In this document: positions 27,051 through 36,802 of the stretch, piece after piece
How positions within the stretch are numbered: position 1 is the stretch's first letter
Layout: each line of letters opens with the position of its first letter
Assembly (NCBI RefSeq): GCF_009728485.1
Contig: NZ_VVIQ01000011.1
Location: forward strand, 1 to 64,000
Source: Prevotella vespertina
GTDB lineage: Bacteria > Bacteroidota > Bacteroidia > Bacteroidales > Bacteroidaceae
Length of the DNA: 64,000 nucleotides
Direction: 5' to 3'
Program-made: the position numbers and the translations under genes
The notes under the pieces: generated by a model
Seen by the model: the letters and a program-made list of their open reading frames with translations, nothing else
Told to the model about the DNA's origin: nothing
The model's database searches: none

Positions 27051-28071
27051 AATTGTTGGTTATTTCTTCTTGTGTAGATTGTCTTTCTAAGAACAATCTA
27101 ACATCTTCTTGCAGTTTTCTGAAAGGTTCTGCATTTCTGTAACCTACGTTCCTTCTCAACATGGAAACGATAGCTTCTATGCTATGACTATAACTTGATA
27201 ACTCATTCCGACGCTGCGTATCATGCACCGCATTGCGATTTATCTCCTCTTCTCGCTCTCTGATGAGTTGGTCGCAGACACGTTTAAGGATGGGAACAAC
27301 AACATTGTCGAAGAGATGATGCCCTTGTATATATAAATAGGTGGTAGTAGGTGTAACGCCAAGTGTGCTTAGCTCTCTCTTTAGTTGTAGGTAATCCTCC
27401 TTTGCATAAGGGTACTCTTTTTGTAATTGGCGTATCTTCCTTTGTACCTTATAATGCAGTCTTTGTAAGGATTCAGCAGCATTATAGATAGAAAAGCGCC
27501 CTATTTCGATAACTCTATTGAAGTCGGTTATAGTGAATTGGCGGTACTTTTGGTGTCTATAAGTCCATATATTCCAAACAAAGAGAGGATAGATAATCTC
27601 GCTATATTGGCTTAGGAAGGATTCAAAGTCAAATATGGCGTGGTCGTTAAGGGCTACAGCTACACTCACATCATGCAGACTTTGGGCGTAACACTGTAGG
27701 TTTTCAATGGCATAAGCATAGGTATGAAAGACGTAAGGGTTAGTGATGACTTGTGTAGAAGTAGCTGTTTCGCCTTGTAAAAGATAGTCATAATCCGCAT
27801 CAACGCACGCTATCATGTTCTCTCCCATTTGATTTGAAATAAGGTTCATAAGCACCGACTTCTTCCCTTTCGTTAGGTTCAAGCGTGACGGAAGCATAAC
27901 TTCAAAGAAGCGATCATTGCTTTCGAAGCCACTTAACACCGTCCTCCAAAAGAAGATATCATCGTATGCCTCGACGTATGCAATAATCTTTCTGCGTGCA
28001 TGCTTACCATTAAGTTGATTGGCAGCATTGATGTATGCCGATGATAGATTGTCGCGGAGTCGTCTGCTCAT
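27049..28071 (-). CDS. DUF4435 TOPRIM-like protein (AriB-like)
   Basis: 340 residues. The N-terminal part looks like a TOPRIM nuclease: YVEAYDDIFFW near residues 33-43 gives the glutamate, and ACVDADYDYLL near 88-98 gives the D-x-D motif. DUF4435 proteins are the effector (AriB) of the PARIS anti-phage system, released when an anti-restriction protein is sensed; the C-terminal half is helical and charged. It starts 20 bases after the ATPase gene, the order known for PARIS. Defence is inferred from architecture only; Bacteroidales carry many such pairs. Confidence 0.65.
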   Translation of the reverse strand: MSRRLRDNLSSAYINAANQLNGKHARRKIIAYVEAYDDIFFWRTVLSGFESNDRFFEVMLPSRLNLTKGKKSVLMNLISNQMGENMIACVDADYDYLLQGETATSTQVITNPYVFHTYAYAIENLQCYAQSLHDVSVAVALNDHAIFDFESFLSQYSEIIYPLFVWNIWTYRHQKYRQFTITDFNRVIEIGRFSIYNAAESLQRLHYKVQRKIRQLQKEYPYAKEDYLQLKRELSTLGVTPTTTYLYIQGHHLFDNVVVPILKRVCDQLIREREEEINRNAVHDTQRRNELSSYSHSIEAIVSMLRRNVGYRNAEPFRKLQEDVRLFLERQSTQEEITNN

Positions 28072-28091
28072 AGTGCCTCCTTCCCTTGTTA

Positions 28092-28910
28092 TTATTTGTC
28101 AGTAATATCCGAAACTTCCGTTACTCGGTCTATCCAACCATTCATTATCACAGCCGGACTATGCGTACTTAGGATGATTTGAACATTGGGATTCAGTTCG
28201 AGAATGAGGTCAATTAGTCGTTTCTGCCAGTCTACGTGCAGGCTAACTTCAGGTTCGTCCATAAAGAGAACGTATGGTTTATTATCTTCAACGAGCACTG
28301 TCAAGAGGATAACCAATATCTGTTTCTCTCCGCTTGAGAGCTGATAAGGATAGAGCGTTTCGCCTATCTGTGAGAAACGAATCTCATTCTCCGTGCGAAT
28401 GATAGTCTTTCCTGTTTCGGTGAAGAGGTCGTCTATGATATCTTGGAATCGCTTTTTGGGTAGGGAGATACGCTGTGCCTCTTCCGCAGCATTAGCTGTT
28501 CCGCTTTGTAAAGTAGCAATGATTCGGTTGCCAATGTTCACTTGGTAATCCAGATACTTGCGTTGCAACTGAAAGAGCTGCCAGTCTAATTCGGTGGAAA
28601 GATTGCCATCCATCTTACTAACACTATCCGAATTTAACAGCGGGCGATCGAACGAACGGATAATATCATAGCGTATCCATTTGGCATCGGAAGGGTTCAC
28701 TTTCAACCGAACGCCCTTTAGTAGATGACTGGGGAACTCTCCGCCTTGTGAAAAAGAGCGTACCACCTTATTTATAATGGTACTCTTTCCAACGCCATTG
28801 ATACCACTTAAGATATTAACTTGCCGATCTAATGTCCATCGAATGTGCTTCTTTCCACTCCAAAGGGAGTCGATTTCAATCTCTTCTATATAATTGGCAT
28901 ATTTCTGCAT
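28092..28910 (-). CDS. AAA/ABC-type ATPase (AriA-like)
   Basis: 272 residues from the ATG at 28910; the frame stays open further upstream but there it is antisense to cysK. Walker A is LSGINGVGKST near residue 29, an ABC-type signature LSSGEKQ near 185, Walker B YVLFMDEPEVSLH near 208 and the H-loop ILSTHSPAV near 238. It is an SMC/OLD-like ATPase. With the downstream DUF4435 gene it makes a PARIS-like two-gene unit, divergent from cysK. It is shorter than typical AriA as I recall it. Confidence 0.75.
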   Translation of the reverse strand: MQKYANYIEEIEIDSLWSGKKHIRWTLDRQVNILSGINGVGKSTIINKVVRSFSQGGEFPSHLLKGVRLKVNPSDAKWIRYDIIRSFDRPLLNSDSVSKMDGNLSTELDWQLFQLQRKYLDYQVNIGNRIIATLQSGTANAAEEAQRISLPKKRFQDIIDDLFTETGKTIIRTENEIRFSQIGETLYPYQLSSGEKQILVILLTVLVEDNKPYVLFMDEPEVSLHVDWQKRLIDLILELNPNVQIILSTHSPAVIMNGWIDRVTEVSDITDK

Positions 28911-29058
28911 AAGGCTTTCTTGTAGTATTATAACACTATCGCAAATATAGTGCTTTTTATCTGTTTGACGATAGAAAAGGCTCTTTTTAACGTAAATACC
29001 ATAATTGTGGTATGCGAAATAACACAAAGTTAGTATTTTAAAGACCAATGTTTCTTCG

Positions 29059-29066
29059 TACCTTTG
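29059..29066 (+). promoter_or_regulatory. cysK -7 box
   Basis: TACCTTTG, 89 bases before the ATG at 29155. The -33 TTG is not clear. Confidence 0.6.
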
Positions 29067-29154
29067 CACCTGTGAAAAAGAAACAAAACACTTAGAACTT
29101 GCGGTGATAAGTGTTTTGATTGGTAGATGAAACAAATAATTAAAGGTAACGGAT

Positions 29155-30102
29155 ATGACAAAGATTGCAAAGAAACTCACCGAACTGATTGGGAATACAC
29201 CCTTGTTGGAATTAAATAAGTTCTCTTCTTTGAAAGGACTTGAGCAACCAATCATAGCAAAGATAGAATCGTTTAACCCTGGTGGAAGCGTCAAAGATCG
29301 TGTTGCTCTAGCGATGATTGAGGATGCTGAAGATAAAGGACTTCTGAAGCCAGGAGCCACAATCATCGAGCCAACGAGTGGTAACACGGGAGTTGGTTTG
29401 GCATTAGTAGCAGCAGTGAAGGGCTATAAACTCATCCTTACTATGCCGGAAACAATGAGCATAGAACGCCGTAACCTTGTGAAGGCTTATGGTGCTACTG
29501 TTAAGTTGACGAGCGGTAAAGAGGGTATGAAAGGGGCTATCAAAGCAGCGGAGGAATTGCGCGATTCGATTCCAGGAAGCATTATTCTTCAGCAGTTCGA
29601 GAACCAAGCTAATCCGCAGAAACACTATGCGACAACTGGTAAAGAGATATGGCGTGATATGGACGGAACGGTAGATATCTTCGTAGCCGGTGTAGGAACT
29701 GGTGGTACAATAAGCGGTGTTGGCAAGTATTTGAAGGAGCAGAATCCGAATGTAAAGGTCGTTGCTGTGGAGCCAACAACATCCCCCGTACTAAGCGGCG
29801 GACAAAGTGGTCCGCACAAGATACAGGGCATTGGCGCTGGTTTTATACCTTCTACATACAACAGCAAGTACGTTGATGAAATCTTCCAAGTCGATAATGA
29901 CCAAGCGATACTCACAGGGCGTCAGTTGGCACAAAGCGATGGTTTACTTGTTGGTATATCATCAGGTGCAGCAGTCTTTGCGGCTAGTGAGCTTGCAAAA
30001 CGCCCCGAGAATAAAGGTAAACGAATCGTTACTTTACTCCCAGATACGGGTGAGCGTTATCTCTCAACGGTATTGTATGCTTTTGAGGAATATCCCTTGT
30101 AA
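29155..30102 (+). CDS. cysK: Cysteine synthase A
   Basis: 315-residue PLP enzyme making cysteine from O-acetylserine and sulfide. The PLP lysine lies in [14 protein letters not shown] (near 44); the asparagine/substrate loop is [12 protein letters not shown] (near 68-79), the phosphate loop [15 protein letters not shown] near 178, and the serine in [10 protein letters not shown] near 265. Length fits the family exactly. It has its own promoter and lies divergently from the ATPase/DUF4435 pair. Confidence 0.95.
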   Translation: MTKIAKKLTELIGNTPLLELNKFSSLKGLEQPIIAKIESFNPGGSVKDRVALAMIEDAEDKGLLKPGATIIEPTSGNTGVGLALVAAVKGYKLILTMPETMSIERRNLVKAYGATVKLTSGKEGMKGAIKAAEELRDSIPGSIILQQFENQANPQKHYATTGKEIWRDMDGTVDIFVAGVGTGGTISGVGKYLKEQNPNVKVVAVEPTTSPVLSGGQSGPHKIQGIGAGFIPSTYNSKYVDEIFQVDNDQAILTGRQLAQSDGLLVGISSGAAVFAASELAKRPENKGKRIVTLLPDTGERYLSTVLYAFEEYPL

Positions 30103-30459
30103 GAAATAAATAATACCTATAAAGATGGGTGGGAAAGGTCGTTATTTTTAGAGGAAACGACTCTTTGCCACCTTTCTTTATATTGTATTTAAACTAAATC
30201 CTACTTATTATTAATCTAATAAGCCCCTATCTTCTTTTATATTTCATTTTATGTTATATTTATCATTCACACTAATTCCTTATTAGTCAATGCTCTAATG
30301 TAATCAATGAGATGACAGGTATGATAGGAAAATGATTTCTTTGGTCTTTTAAAAGGAAACCTATATTCAGCCAAAGAGTTATAAGCTTGAATCTATAGCC
30401 TGTGTATGATAAGGATTGTCTCTTGTTTCCCCTTGTGTAAGTTGGGTGTTTTTCGAAGT

Positions 30460-30525
30460 GAGTAAAGCCTCTTCTTGATATAAAAATGGCCTTTTTTTAG
30501 TACACCAAAAGCCTCCCTTTGTGAG
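30460..30525. repeat. 22-bp tandem array, 3 units
   Basis: Units at 30460, 30482 and 30504: GAGTAAAGCCTCTTCTTGAT.., AAAAATGGCCTTTTTTTAGT.., ACCAAAAGCCTCCCTTTGTG... The GCCTCTCTTT core matches the arrays at 26094, 39254 and 61946. Confidence 0.8.
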
Positions 30526-30690
30526 AATAGTAAGTCATATCGATTATATGTAACTATGTTCTAAACATTAAACATTTGATAATGAGTGTTCTTGTTGTAT
30601 GTTTGCTGTGTTTTTAATGACCTATTGTCTCAAAATTGCAAGTAGATGTCTATAATTTAAAGAAAAACAATATTTTTTCTGAAAAATATA

Positions 30691-30719
30691 TTGTCTATCC
30701 AAAAAAAATACTACCTTTG
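30691..30719 (+). promoter_or_regulatory. Promoter of the OmpA-family gene
   Basis: TTG at 30691-30693, 18-base spacer, TACCTTTG at 30712-30719, 51 bases before the ATG. Confidence 0.75.
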
Positions 30720-30769
30720 CACTCTAGAATTAAATGTCGCTAAAATCAATACATTAATATTAAGCATTT

Positions 30770-31852
30770 ATGAAAAAGTTTTTGATTGCACTTTCAATGC
30801 TCGCAATGGGCATTAGTAGTACGCAGGCTCAGGTAGCTTATGAGAAAGCTAAGCCATTTGATAACGTCTATCTCGGTGTTGAGGGTGGTGTAATGGGTCC
30901 TATGAGTTTCAAGCATTTTGCTCCTCTTAACGCTGCAGCAGGTTTGAAGTTAGGTAAGCAATTTAGCCCAGTTTATGGTGCTAACCTCGAAGGTCTTGCT
31001 TTCTTCGGTGATAACCGTTGGCAGACTGGTTCTTTAGGTTTTGCTAATAGCCACACAATCGTTCGTGGTGTGAACCTCGGTTTGAATGGTACTATCAATT
31101 TCACAAACTTGTTCTGTGAGTACAATCCAGATCGTCGTTTCGAGGTTGGTGCAGAAGCAGGTGTAGGTTACTGGATTACTTTCGGTGACAAACACATTAT
31201 CCAGACTAACAACGTAGGTGACGATACAGAGTTGACAGCTAAGACTGGTCTTACTTTCGCTTACAACCTCGGTGAGAAGAGAGCTTGGCAGCTTTATGTA
31301 GAGCCAGCTGTTCTCTGGAACCTTACACATGGTCCTGGTGATGCTATCCAGTTCGGTCGTCAGGCTGCTCAGCTTGGTCTTTTCGTTGGTTTGAACTATA
31401 AGTTCAAGACTTCTAATGGTACTCACAACTTCAAGGTTTGGAATGTTGGTGAGTTGAACGATGAGATTAACTCTCTCCGTGACCAGTTGAATGCTAAGCC
31501 TAAGGAGGTTATTAAGGAGGTTGTTAAGGAAGTTGTTAAGGAGGTTCCAACTCAGGTTAATCAGACTCTTTGCATTGACAACTTGGTATTTGTAACATTC
31601 GCTCAAGGTAAGTACGACCTCACAAATGAGGCTAAGAAGGCACTTGATGATGTTAAGTCTGGTCGTCACGTACAGATTGTTGGTACAGCTTCTCCAGAGG
31701 GTCCAAAGGATCTTAACGATCGTCTCTCTCAGAACCGTGCAAACGTTGTAGCTAAGTATCTCCAGGGTCGTGGCGTTGTTGTTGACGAGGCTAAGGGTCA
31801 AGGTGTACAGGGCGTAACATCTAACCGTTTGGCAGTTGTTTACGTAAAGTAA
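30770..31852 (+). CDS. OmpA-family outer membrane protein
   Basis: 360 residues. Signal peptide ends near residue 20 (SSTQAQ). Residues ~25-225 form an eight-strand-type barrel rich in glycine and aromatics; a hinge with a repeated KEVVKEV motif (near 245-260) leads to an OmpA C-terminal peptidoglycan-binding domain (FVTFAQGKYDLTNEAKKAL; GTASPEGPKDLNDRLSQNRANVVAKYL). The domain is compact compared with E. coli OmpA. Codon use is strongly biased towards a few codons, so it is likely very abundant. It links the outer membrane to the wall. Confidence 0.9.
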   Translation: MKKFLIALSMLAMGISSTQAQVAYEKAKPFDNVYLGVEGGVMGPMSFKHFAPLNAAAGLKLGKQFSPVYGANLEGLAFFGDNRWQTGSLGFANSHTIVRGVNLGLNGTINFTNLFCEYNPDRRFEVGAEAGVGYWITFGDKHIIQTNNVGDDTELTAKTGLTFAYNLGEKRAWQLYVEPAVLWNLTHGPGDAIQFGRQAAQLGLFVGLNYKFKTSNGTHNFKVWNVGELNDEINSLRDQLNAKPKEVIKEVVKEVVKEVPTQVNQTLCIDNLVFVTFAQGKYDLTNEAKKALDDVKSGRHVQIVGTASPEGPKDLNDRLSQNRANVVAKYLQGRGVVVDEAKGQGVQGVTSNRLAVVYVK

Positions 31853-31904
31853 TTAAGCTAATAGATTAGCTCTTTTGTAGCTAACGTTAGATAATAATAT
31901 TAGG

Positions 31905-31943
31905 TAGGGATAAACCATATAGAGGTTTATCCCTACTTTTTTT
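31905..31943 (+). terminator. Terminator of the OmpA-family gene
   Basis: TAGGGATAAACC/GGTTTATCCCTA stem and a T7 run. Confidence 0.9.
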
Positions 31944-32078
31944 CTATTAGTTTCCTTTTAAAAGTCATTTATAAGTTAATTTTTCTTTGTAACTTTGCTG
32001 GCAACAGACTAAATAGAGGTATTGCTGGTACTTACTAATTAATTTAAGCGTTTGTATAAGATTATAGAATGATATAGG

Positions 32079-32888
32079 ATGAAGTACATTTTTTCTATAA
32101 TAATACTATTTTTTACATTGCATGTATCGGCTCAGATTCGACCAGAAGGTCAGTTTGAAACGAAATACAATGCCGTTCCTGACGGGTATAACTTTTGGAT
32201 ATATACGCCTGATGAATACAAGGAGAATAAACATCCTTTACCGCTTATCATCTTTCTACATGGGGCTAGTCTTTGTGGAAATGACTTAAATAAGGTAAGA
32301 CGTTATGGAGTCTTGGATGCGATTGACAAGGGTAAGATTATTCCCATGTTCGTGGTAGCTCCTCAGAATCCAGGTGGTCCATGGAGTCCGAAAAAACTAA
32401 ATAATATATTGGAGTGGATGAAGTCTCACTATTCCATAGATGCAAGTCGTGTGTATGTTCTCGGTATGAGTCTTGGTGGTTATGGAACAATGGATTTCGT
32501 CGGAACTTATCCCGATAAGATTGCAGCTGGTATGGCTTTGTGTGGCGGAACGACGTTAAAGAATATGAGTGGACTTGGTGAAGTGCCTCTTTGGATTATG
32601 CATGGAACGGCAGATAGAGCCATCTCTATAAACGAATCAAAGCGTGTGGTCAATTATTTACAAGCTAATCATCTTGACCAGTTATTGCGTTATGATTGGT
32701 TACAAGGTGGTAGTCACGGAGTTTTAGCACGCATTTTTTATCTTCAAAAAACCTATGATTGGCTAATAACCCACTCTCTGAATGACAAACCAAAAACTAT
32801 AGATAAAGATTTCAATATTACCTGGGACGATATAAAAGCAACCTATCAAAACCTAAAGAACTTGCCCCAGATGTATGATAATGATTAA
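32079..32888 (+). CDS. Secreted alpha/beta-hydrolase (esterase-like)
   Basis: 269 residues; signal peptide ends HVSAQ (near residue 19). It is a feruloyl-esterase/PHB-depolymerase-like alpha/beta hydrolase: FLHGASLCGND near 70 (oxyanion loop), nucleophile in VLGMSLGGYGT near 127-137, aspartate in MHGTADRAIS near 180 and histidine in GGSHGVLAR near 213. It probably cleaves ester groups from polysaccharide in the envelope or outside. It begins a run of genes on one strand that ends with the DHHW genes, so it may remove the same acyl groups the MBOAT system adds (inference). Confidence 0.8.
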   Translation: MKYIFSIIILFFTLHVSAQIRPEGQFETKYNAVPDGYNFWIYTPDEYKENKHPLPLIIFLHGASLCGNDLNKVRRYGVLDAIDKGKIIPMFVVAPQNPGGPWSPKKLNNILEWMKSHYSIDASRVYVLGMSLGGYGTMDFVGTYPDKIAAGMALCGGTTLKNMSGLGEVPLWIMHGTADRAISINESKRVVNYLQANHLDQLLRYDWLQGGSHGVLARIFYLQKTYDWLITHSLNDKPKTIDKDFNITWDDIKATYQNLKNLPQMYDND

Positions 32889-32924
32889 TTGAAACCTATG
32901 ATTAAAACCCTAAAATAATATAAC

Positions 32925-34454
32925 GTGAAGCTTCGCAATTACTATCAAACGGTGTTGGCTGTATCCTTACTGGTGACAGCCTTATCTTGTCACGATGCTA
33001 AGAAGGTTGAAACTCAAAGTCCACTTACAGATTCCGTTGCTGTTGAATCAAATATAGAAGACCATTATTTGCCCGACACGATGTATGCTTCTGCCAATAA
33101 ATTGAAGTGGTCTATAGATGCAGAGGGCAATTCGGAGAGCCTGTTGAAAGGAAAGATTTCTGATTACGAAAGTGTTGATATCCTCACATTCCGTAAGAAT
33201 CCAATGCGCAATGCGGACTTTGGTGGCATGGTGAAGGGAACTCCTGATACTATAGAAATAGCTTGGAAATTTGATACCTACTATAACCGAGAACACACAC
33301 ATTTTGGTGTTTGGGGTGGTGGAAGTGGCTGGACAGGACAGCCATTGTATCTTAATAAGAGTAATGAAATCATCCTTTCCTCTCTTTGCAGTCGCACTTA
33401 TTTCATTGACTTTACTACTGGTAAGGCATCAAGACCATCTGTAGATGTACATAACACGATTAAAGGAACATCTTCTATTGACCCTTTCTTCAAGAATTTA
33501 TACATAGGTCAGGGCATTCCTAATCATCTACCTATTGGACGATTAGTAATCGATCTGAACAAAACCAAAGAATCGCAATTCATTGATCGTGACTCACGTG
33601 CCTTACGTCATTGGTATGCGTCTGATGCTTCACCAGTCGAGGTTGGTGGCTATCTTTTCTGGCCTGGTGAAGATGGTAGTTTATACAAGTATAGCCGTAA
33701 GCAAGGGCACTTGAAACTTGTCAGCGCATTGCGTTACACTATTAACGGGGCTGCTCCTGGTATTGAAAATAGCCTATGTGCCTATCGTAACTATGGTTGG
33801 TTTGGTGATAATCATGGTAGTATTATCTGCGTAAACCTTAACACCATGAAGCCTGTTTGGTATTACGACAACCACGATGATATTGACGGAACAATCGTCT
33901 GTGAGGTTGAGAATGGTACACCTTATATATATTGTGGTTGTGAAGTAGACAAGCAAGGAATGAGTGGAACTTGTTACTTTGTTAAGCTCAATGGCTTAAC
34001 TGGTGAAAAGATATGGGAGCAGAAGATTCCTTGTAATCGAATAAAAATAGGGGAGAAAGTGCTTGATGGTGGAATGTATTGTACTCCTTTGTTAGGCAGA
34101 GGAGATGCGAAAGGGTTAATCTTTGCCAATATCTGTCGTAATGGAGCCGATGGGAAGGGTAAGTCATCAGGGCAGTTAGTAGCCTTTAATACCACCGATG
34201 GCAAGATTGCTTATACAACCCGTCTGAATCAATTTGCATGGTCCTCACCTATTGGATATATGAATGAAAAGAACGAGCAGTTCATCTTTACTGGAGATTC
34301 TGGTGGTACAGTCTATCTTATAAGGGCAAAGAATGGCGAACTACTCTTTAAGCATCATGTAGCAAGCAACTTTGAGTCTTCGCCTATAGCAATAGGCAAT
34401 ACAGCTGTTGTTGGGTCTCGTCAGAATGGAATCTATAAGTTTATTATCAGATAG
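32925..34454 (+). CDS. PQQ-like beta-propeller lipoprotein
   Basis: 509 residues, GTG start. Signal peptide ends in lipobox LSC (cysteine 22). The mature part has repeated propeller blades with G-x-x-x-x-x-D/N-x-x-T/G-K patterns, e.g. GTPYIYCGCEVDKQG, LNGLTGEKIWEQKI, FNTTDGKIAYTTRL and IRAKNGELLFKHHV, like WD40/PQQ-repeat proteins. No catalytic residues are evident. It may be a scaffold or sugar-binding protein of the neighbouring acylation system. It is 36 bases from the esterase gene and 52 from the SGNH gene. Confidence 0.75.
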   Translation: MKLRNYYQTVLAVSLLVTALSCHDAKKVETQSPLTDSVAVESNIEDHYLPDTMYASANKLKWSIDAEGNSESLLKGKISDYESVDILTFRKNPMRNADFGGMVKGTPDTIEIAWKFDTYYNREHTHFGVWGGGSGWTGQPLYLNKSNEIILSSLCSRTYFIDFTTGKASRPSVDVHNTIKGTSSIDPFFKNLYIGQGIPNHLPIGRLVIDLNKTKESQFIDRDSRALRHWYASDASPVEVGGYLFWPGEDGSLYKYSRKQGHLKLVSALRYTINGAAPGIENSLCAYRNYGWFGDNHGSIICVNLNTMKPVWYYDNHDDIDGTIVCEVENGTPYIYCGCEVDKQGMSGTCYFVKLNGLTGEKIWEQKIPCNRIKIGEKVLDGGMYCTPLLGRGDAKGLIFANICRNGADGKGKSSGQLVAFNTTDGKIAYTTRLNQFAWSSPIGYMNEKNEQFIFTGDSGGTVYLIRAKNGELLFKHHVASNFESSPIAIGNTAVVGSRQNGIYKFIIR

Positions 34455-34506
34455 GATATTTACTTTTTAAGGTAATCAAGCCATATTATATAAAGCTATT
34501 TATTGA

Positions 34507-35319
34507 ATGAAAAAAGTTTTAATAACCCTTTTGTTAGCATTTGCCAACTTATGTTTGGTTCATGCTCTAAGCCCATTCTCTAAAACGAGTAATACACAAG
34601 AGCATGTGAAGAGTGTTGTCTTTTTGGGTGATTCTAATTTATGGAGTGGGGGTGACGATTGTACTAATTCTCGTAGTTGGAGCTATTGGTTTAAGAACAT
34701 TCTGCAGCCTGAGACTTGTCGTAGTTATGCCCGAAGCGGTGCTACATGGTCGAATACTGAACGTACAAAGGCAGATGTTAATAATTATAGTGAGGTACTC
34801 TCAGATGAGAATGTGATATGGAATCAAGTTTTGCGACTTATCAATGACATTGAAAGCAAGAAGTTTGCACCACCTCAATACATCTTTATTATGGCTGGAA
34901 CAAATGATGCCTGGTTTCATCAGCAACGTCCTTCTCTCTTAAAAGAAAGTGTGCATGATGTTTTTTCAAAACCACTTGTTGAAACGAAACCAATGCTATC
35001 GCTGGCTGCAGCTGTGCGTTATAATTGCGAACTCCTACATACTCGATTACCCCAGAGTAAGGTCATTCTTGTCACTCCCATGTTAACAATTCGTGCCTCA
35101 AAGGATAGGGTGAGTAACATTTCTAATGTCATTGCAGATTGCGGAAAACGATTGAATGCTCCAGTTATTCGCCTTGATACCCCCTCACTCATCAATCCTC
35201 TACAAGAAAGAAAACAAAAGCAAAATACCATCGATGGTACTCATACCAATGTGCGTGGTGCTGAGAAAATAGGAAGGTATATAGTTTCTCAATTTAAGTT
35301 CATACTCATAAAGAAGTAA
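34507..35319 (+). CDS. SGNH/GDSL hydrolase
   Basis: 270 residues with a signal peptide (ends near VHA, residue 20). Block I VFLGDSNLWSGGDD (near 38), block III AGTNDAWFH (near 137) and block V DGTHTNVRGAEKIG (near 243-256) give the Ser, Gly/Asn and Asp-x-x-His set of the family. It is a periplasmic or secreted esterase or acyltransferase, placed just before the MBOAT gene, as in alginate- or cellulose-type acetylation clusters. Confidence 0.85.
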   Translation: MKKVLITLLLAFANLCLVHALSPFSKTSNTQEHVKSVVFLGDSNLWSGGDDCTNSRSWSYWFKNILQPETCRSYARSGATWSNTERTKADVNNYSEVLSDENVIWNQVLRLINDIESKKFAPPQYIFIMAGTNDAWFHQQRPSLLKESVHDVFSKPLVETKPMLSLAAAVRYNCELLHTRLPQSKVILVTPMLTIRASKDRVSNISNVIADCGKRLNAPVIRLDTPSLINPLQERKQKQNTIDGTHTNVRGAEKIGRYIVSQFKFILIKK

Positions 35320-35353
35320 AAATCATCTCGTAATATTTATTTAAATCATATTT

Positions 35354-36790
35354 ATGGTCTTTTCGGATTTATTCTTTTTATTTGTATTCTTACCTCTTTT
35401 CATGCTTTGTTATATGCTTTCCAATGTATGTGACAAGCAATTACGGCCAAATTCTACCAACAAAACAGCTGTAAGAAATGCAACTCTTGTCGTTTTCTCA
35501 TTGATATTCTATGCTTGGGGAGAGCCCATGTATGTATTCTTGATGATAATCAGTGTCTTTATAAACTACCTCGTAGGAATAGGCATTGAACGTCAGGAAA
35601 AACATCGCAAGTTTGCGCTTATTATAGGATTAATATGTAATCTTATAATCCTTGGAACCTTCAAGTATGCTGGATTCTTTGCTGAGGTCTTATGTTCTGT
35701 TGGTCTAACTGTTCCTATTCCAAGAATCTCTTTGCCTATTGGAATTAGCTTTTACACCTTTCAAAGCATATCTTATCTAATCGACGTCTACCGCCGGCAA
35801 GCTTCTAGTCAACGCCGTTTTGTTGATCTTCTACTCTATGTTTCCATGTTCCCACAGCTTATCGCTGGTCCAATTGTGCGTTATGACCTTGTGGCAAAGG
35901 AAATAAATGACCGTCATATAACCCGTCATGACTTTGTAGAAGGTAGTTATCGTTTCTTTATCGGATTAGGTAAAAAGGTCATTCTAGCCAATCAGTTCTC
36001 TGAAATAGCCAATCAGTTCCTTCAAGGCGAACTATCTGGTTTAACCATGCAAGGCGCTTGGGTGGGTATAATAGCCTTCACTTTGCAAATCTTCTTTGAC
36101 TTTAGTGGATATAGCGATATGGCTATTGGCTTAGGACGTTGTCTTGGTTTCCACTTTGCAGAGAACTTTGATCATCCCTATTGTAGCCGTTCTATTACCG
36201 AATTCTGGCGTAAGTGGCACATGTCACTAGGTAGTTTTTTCCGTGATTATGTCTATATTCCACTTGGAGGTAATCGCCGTCATCAAGCCTTAAATATCTT
36301 TGTTGTATGGTTTCTGACGGGTATGTGGCATGGAGCTAGTTGGAACTTTATCATCTGGGGTGTGTATTTTGGTATTATAGTTACGCTAGAGAAATACACC
36401 TTATTAAAGGTGATTCGATATATTCCTCGTGTCGTTTTGCATTTATATAGTTTGTTGTTAATTATAATAGGATGGGGCATCTTCTATTTTACAGACTTCA
36501 CTCACATGCAGAGATTCTTCCTTTCTCTCTTTGGACAAAGGGCGGTTACTTCTGATTTCTCAGCCCAAACAGCCTTATTCAATAACTTCTGGTTGTGGAT
36601 AGCAGGTCTTGTTTTCTGTCTACCAGTATATGATTTTCTTTCCAAACGATTTGCTTCTATAGGTTCAACCACTACCCAACATAATTTAGCAACAGCCACC
36701 CGATTGGTGATATCATTATGTCTACTCTTCCTAAGTGTGGCTCTCTTGGTTGGTGCAACCAATAATGCATTTATTTATACACGCTTTTAA
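35354..36790 (+). CDS. MBOAT membrane O-acyltransferase (AlgI/DltB type)
   Basis: 478 residues with about 11 membrane segments. FLPIGISFYTFQSISYLIDVYR-type block (here SLPIGISFYTFQ near 126), PQLIAGPIVRY near 173, RSITEFWRKWHMSLGSFFRDYVYIPLGGNRR near 277 and the catalytic histidine in FLTGMWHGASWNFIIWG (near 317-333) are all typical. It moves acetyl or another acyl group across the inner membrane for transfer to a polysaccharide. The two DHHW genes behind it are the usual partners. Confidence 0.9.
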   Translation: MVFSDLFFLFVFLPLFMLCYMLSNVCDKQLRPNSTNKTAVRNATLVVFSLIFYAWGEPMYVFLMIISVFINYLVGIGIERQEKHRKFALIIGLICNLIILGTFKYAGFFAEVLCSVGLTVPIPRISLPIGISFYTFQSISYLIDVYRRQASSQRRFVDLLLYVSMFPQLIAGPIVRYDLVAKEINDRHITRHDFVEGSYRFFIGLGKKVILANQFSEIANQFLQGELSGLTMQGAWVGIIAFTLQIFFDFSGYSDMAIGLGRCLGFHFAENFDHPYCSRSITEFWRKWHMSLGSFFRDYVYIPLGGNRRHQALNIFVVWFLTGMWHGASWNFIIWGVYFGIIVTLEKYTLLKVIRYIPRVVLHLYSLLLIIIGWGIFYFTDFTHMQRFFLSLFGQRAVTSDFSAQTALFNNFWLWIAGLVFCLPVYDFLSKRFASIGSTTTQHNLATATRLVISLCLLFLSVALLVGATNNAFIYTRF

Positions 36791-36802
36791 TTGATTGATA
36801 AT

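Larger units (their letters stand above)
30103..30769. other. Long gap upstream of the OmpA-family gene
   Basis: About 670 bases with no gene. It is AT-rich, holds the 22-bp array at 30460-30525 and the promoter at 30691-30719. A GTC GTT/ AACGAC-type hairpin (30138-30160) may end cysK. Confidence 0.6.

Noticed and set aside
28911-29387. Longer start for the ATPase
   Set aside because: The upstream part is antisense to cysK and has no ATPase homology.
31034-31801. 255-codon open frame antisense to the OmpA-family gene
   Set aside because: It exists because of the strong codon bias of the real gene; no sensible composition or family.
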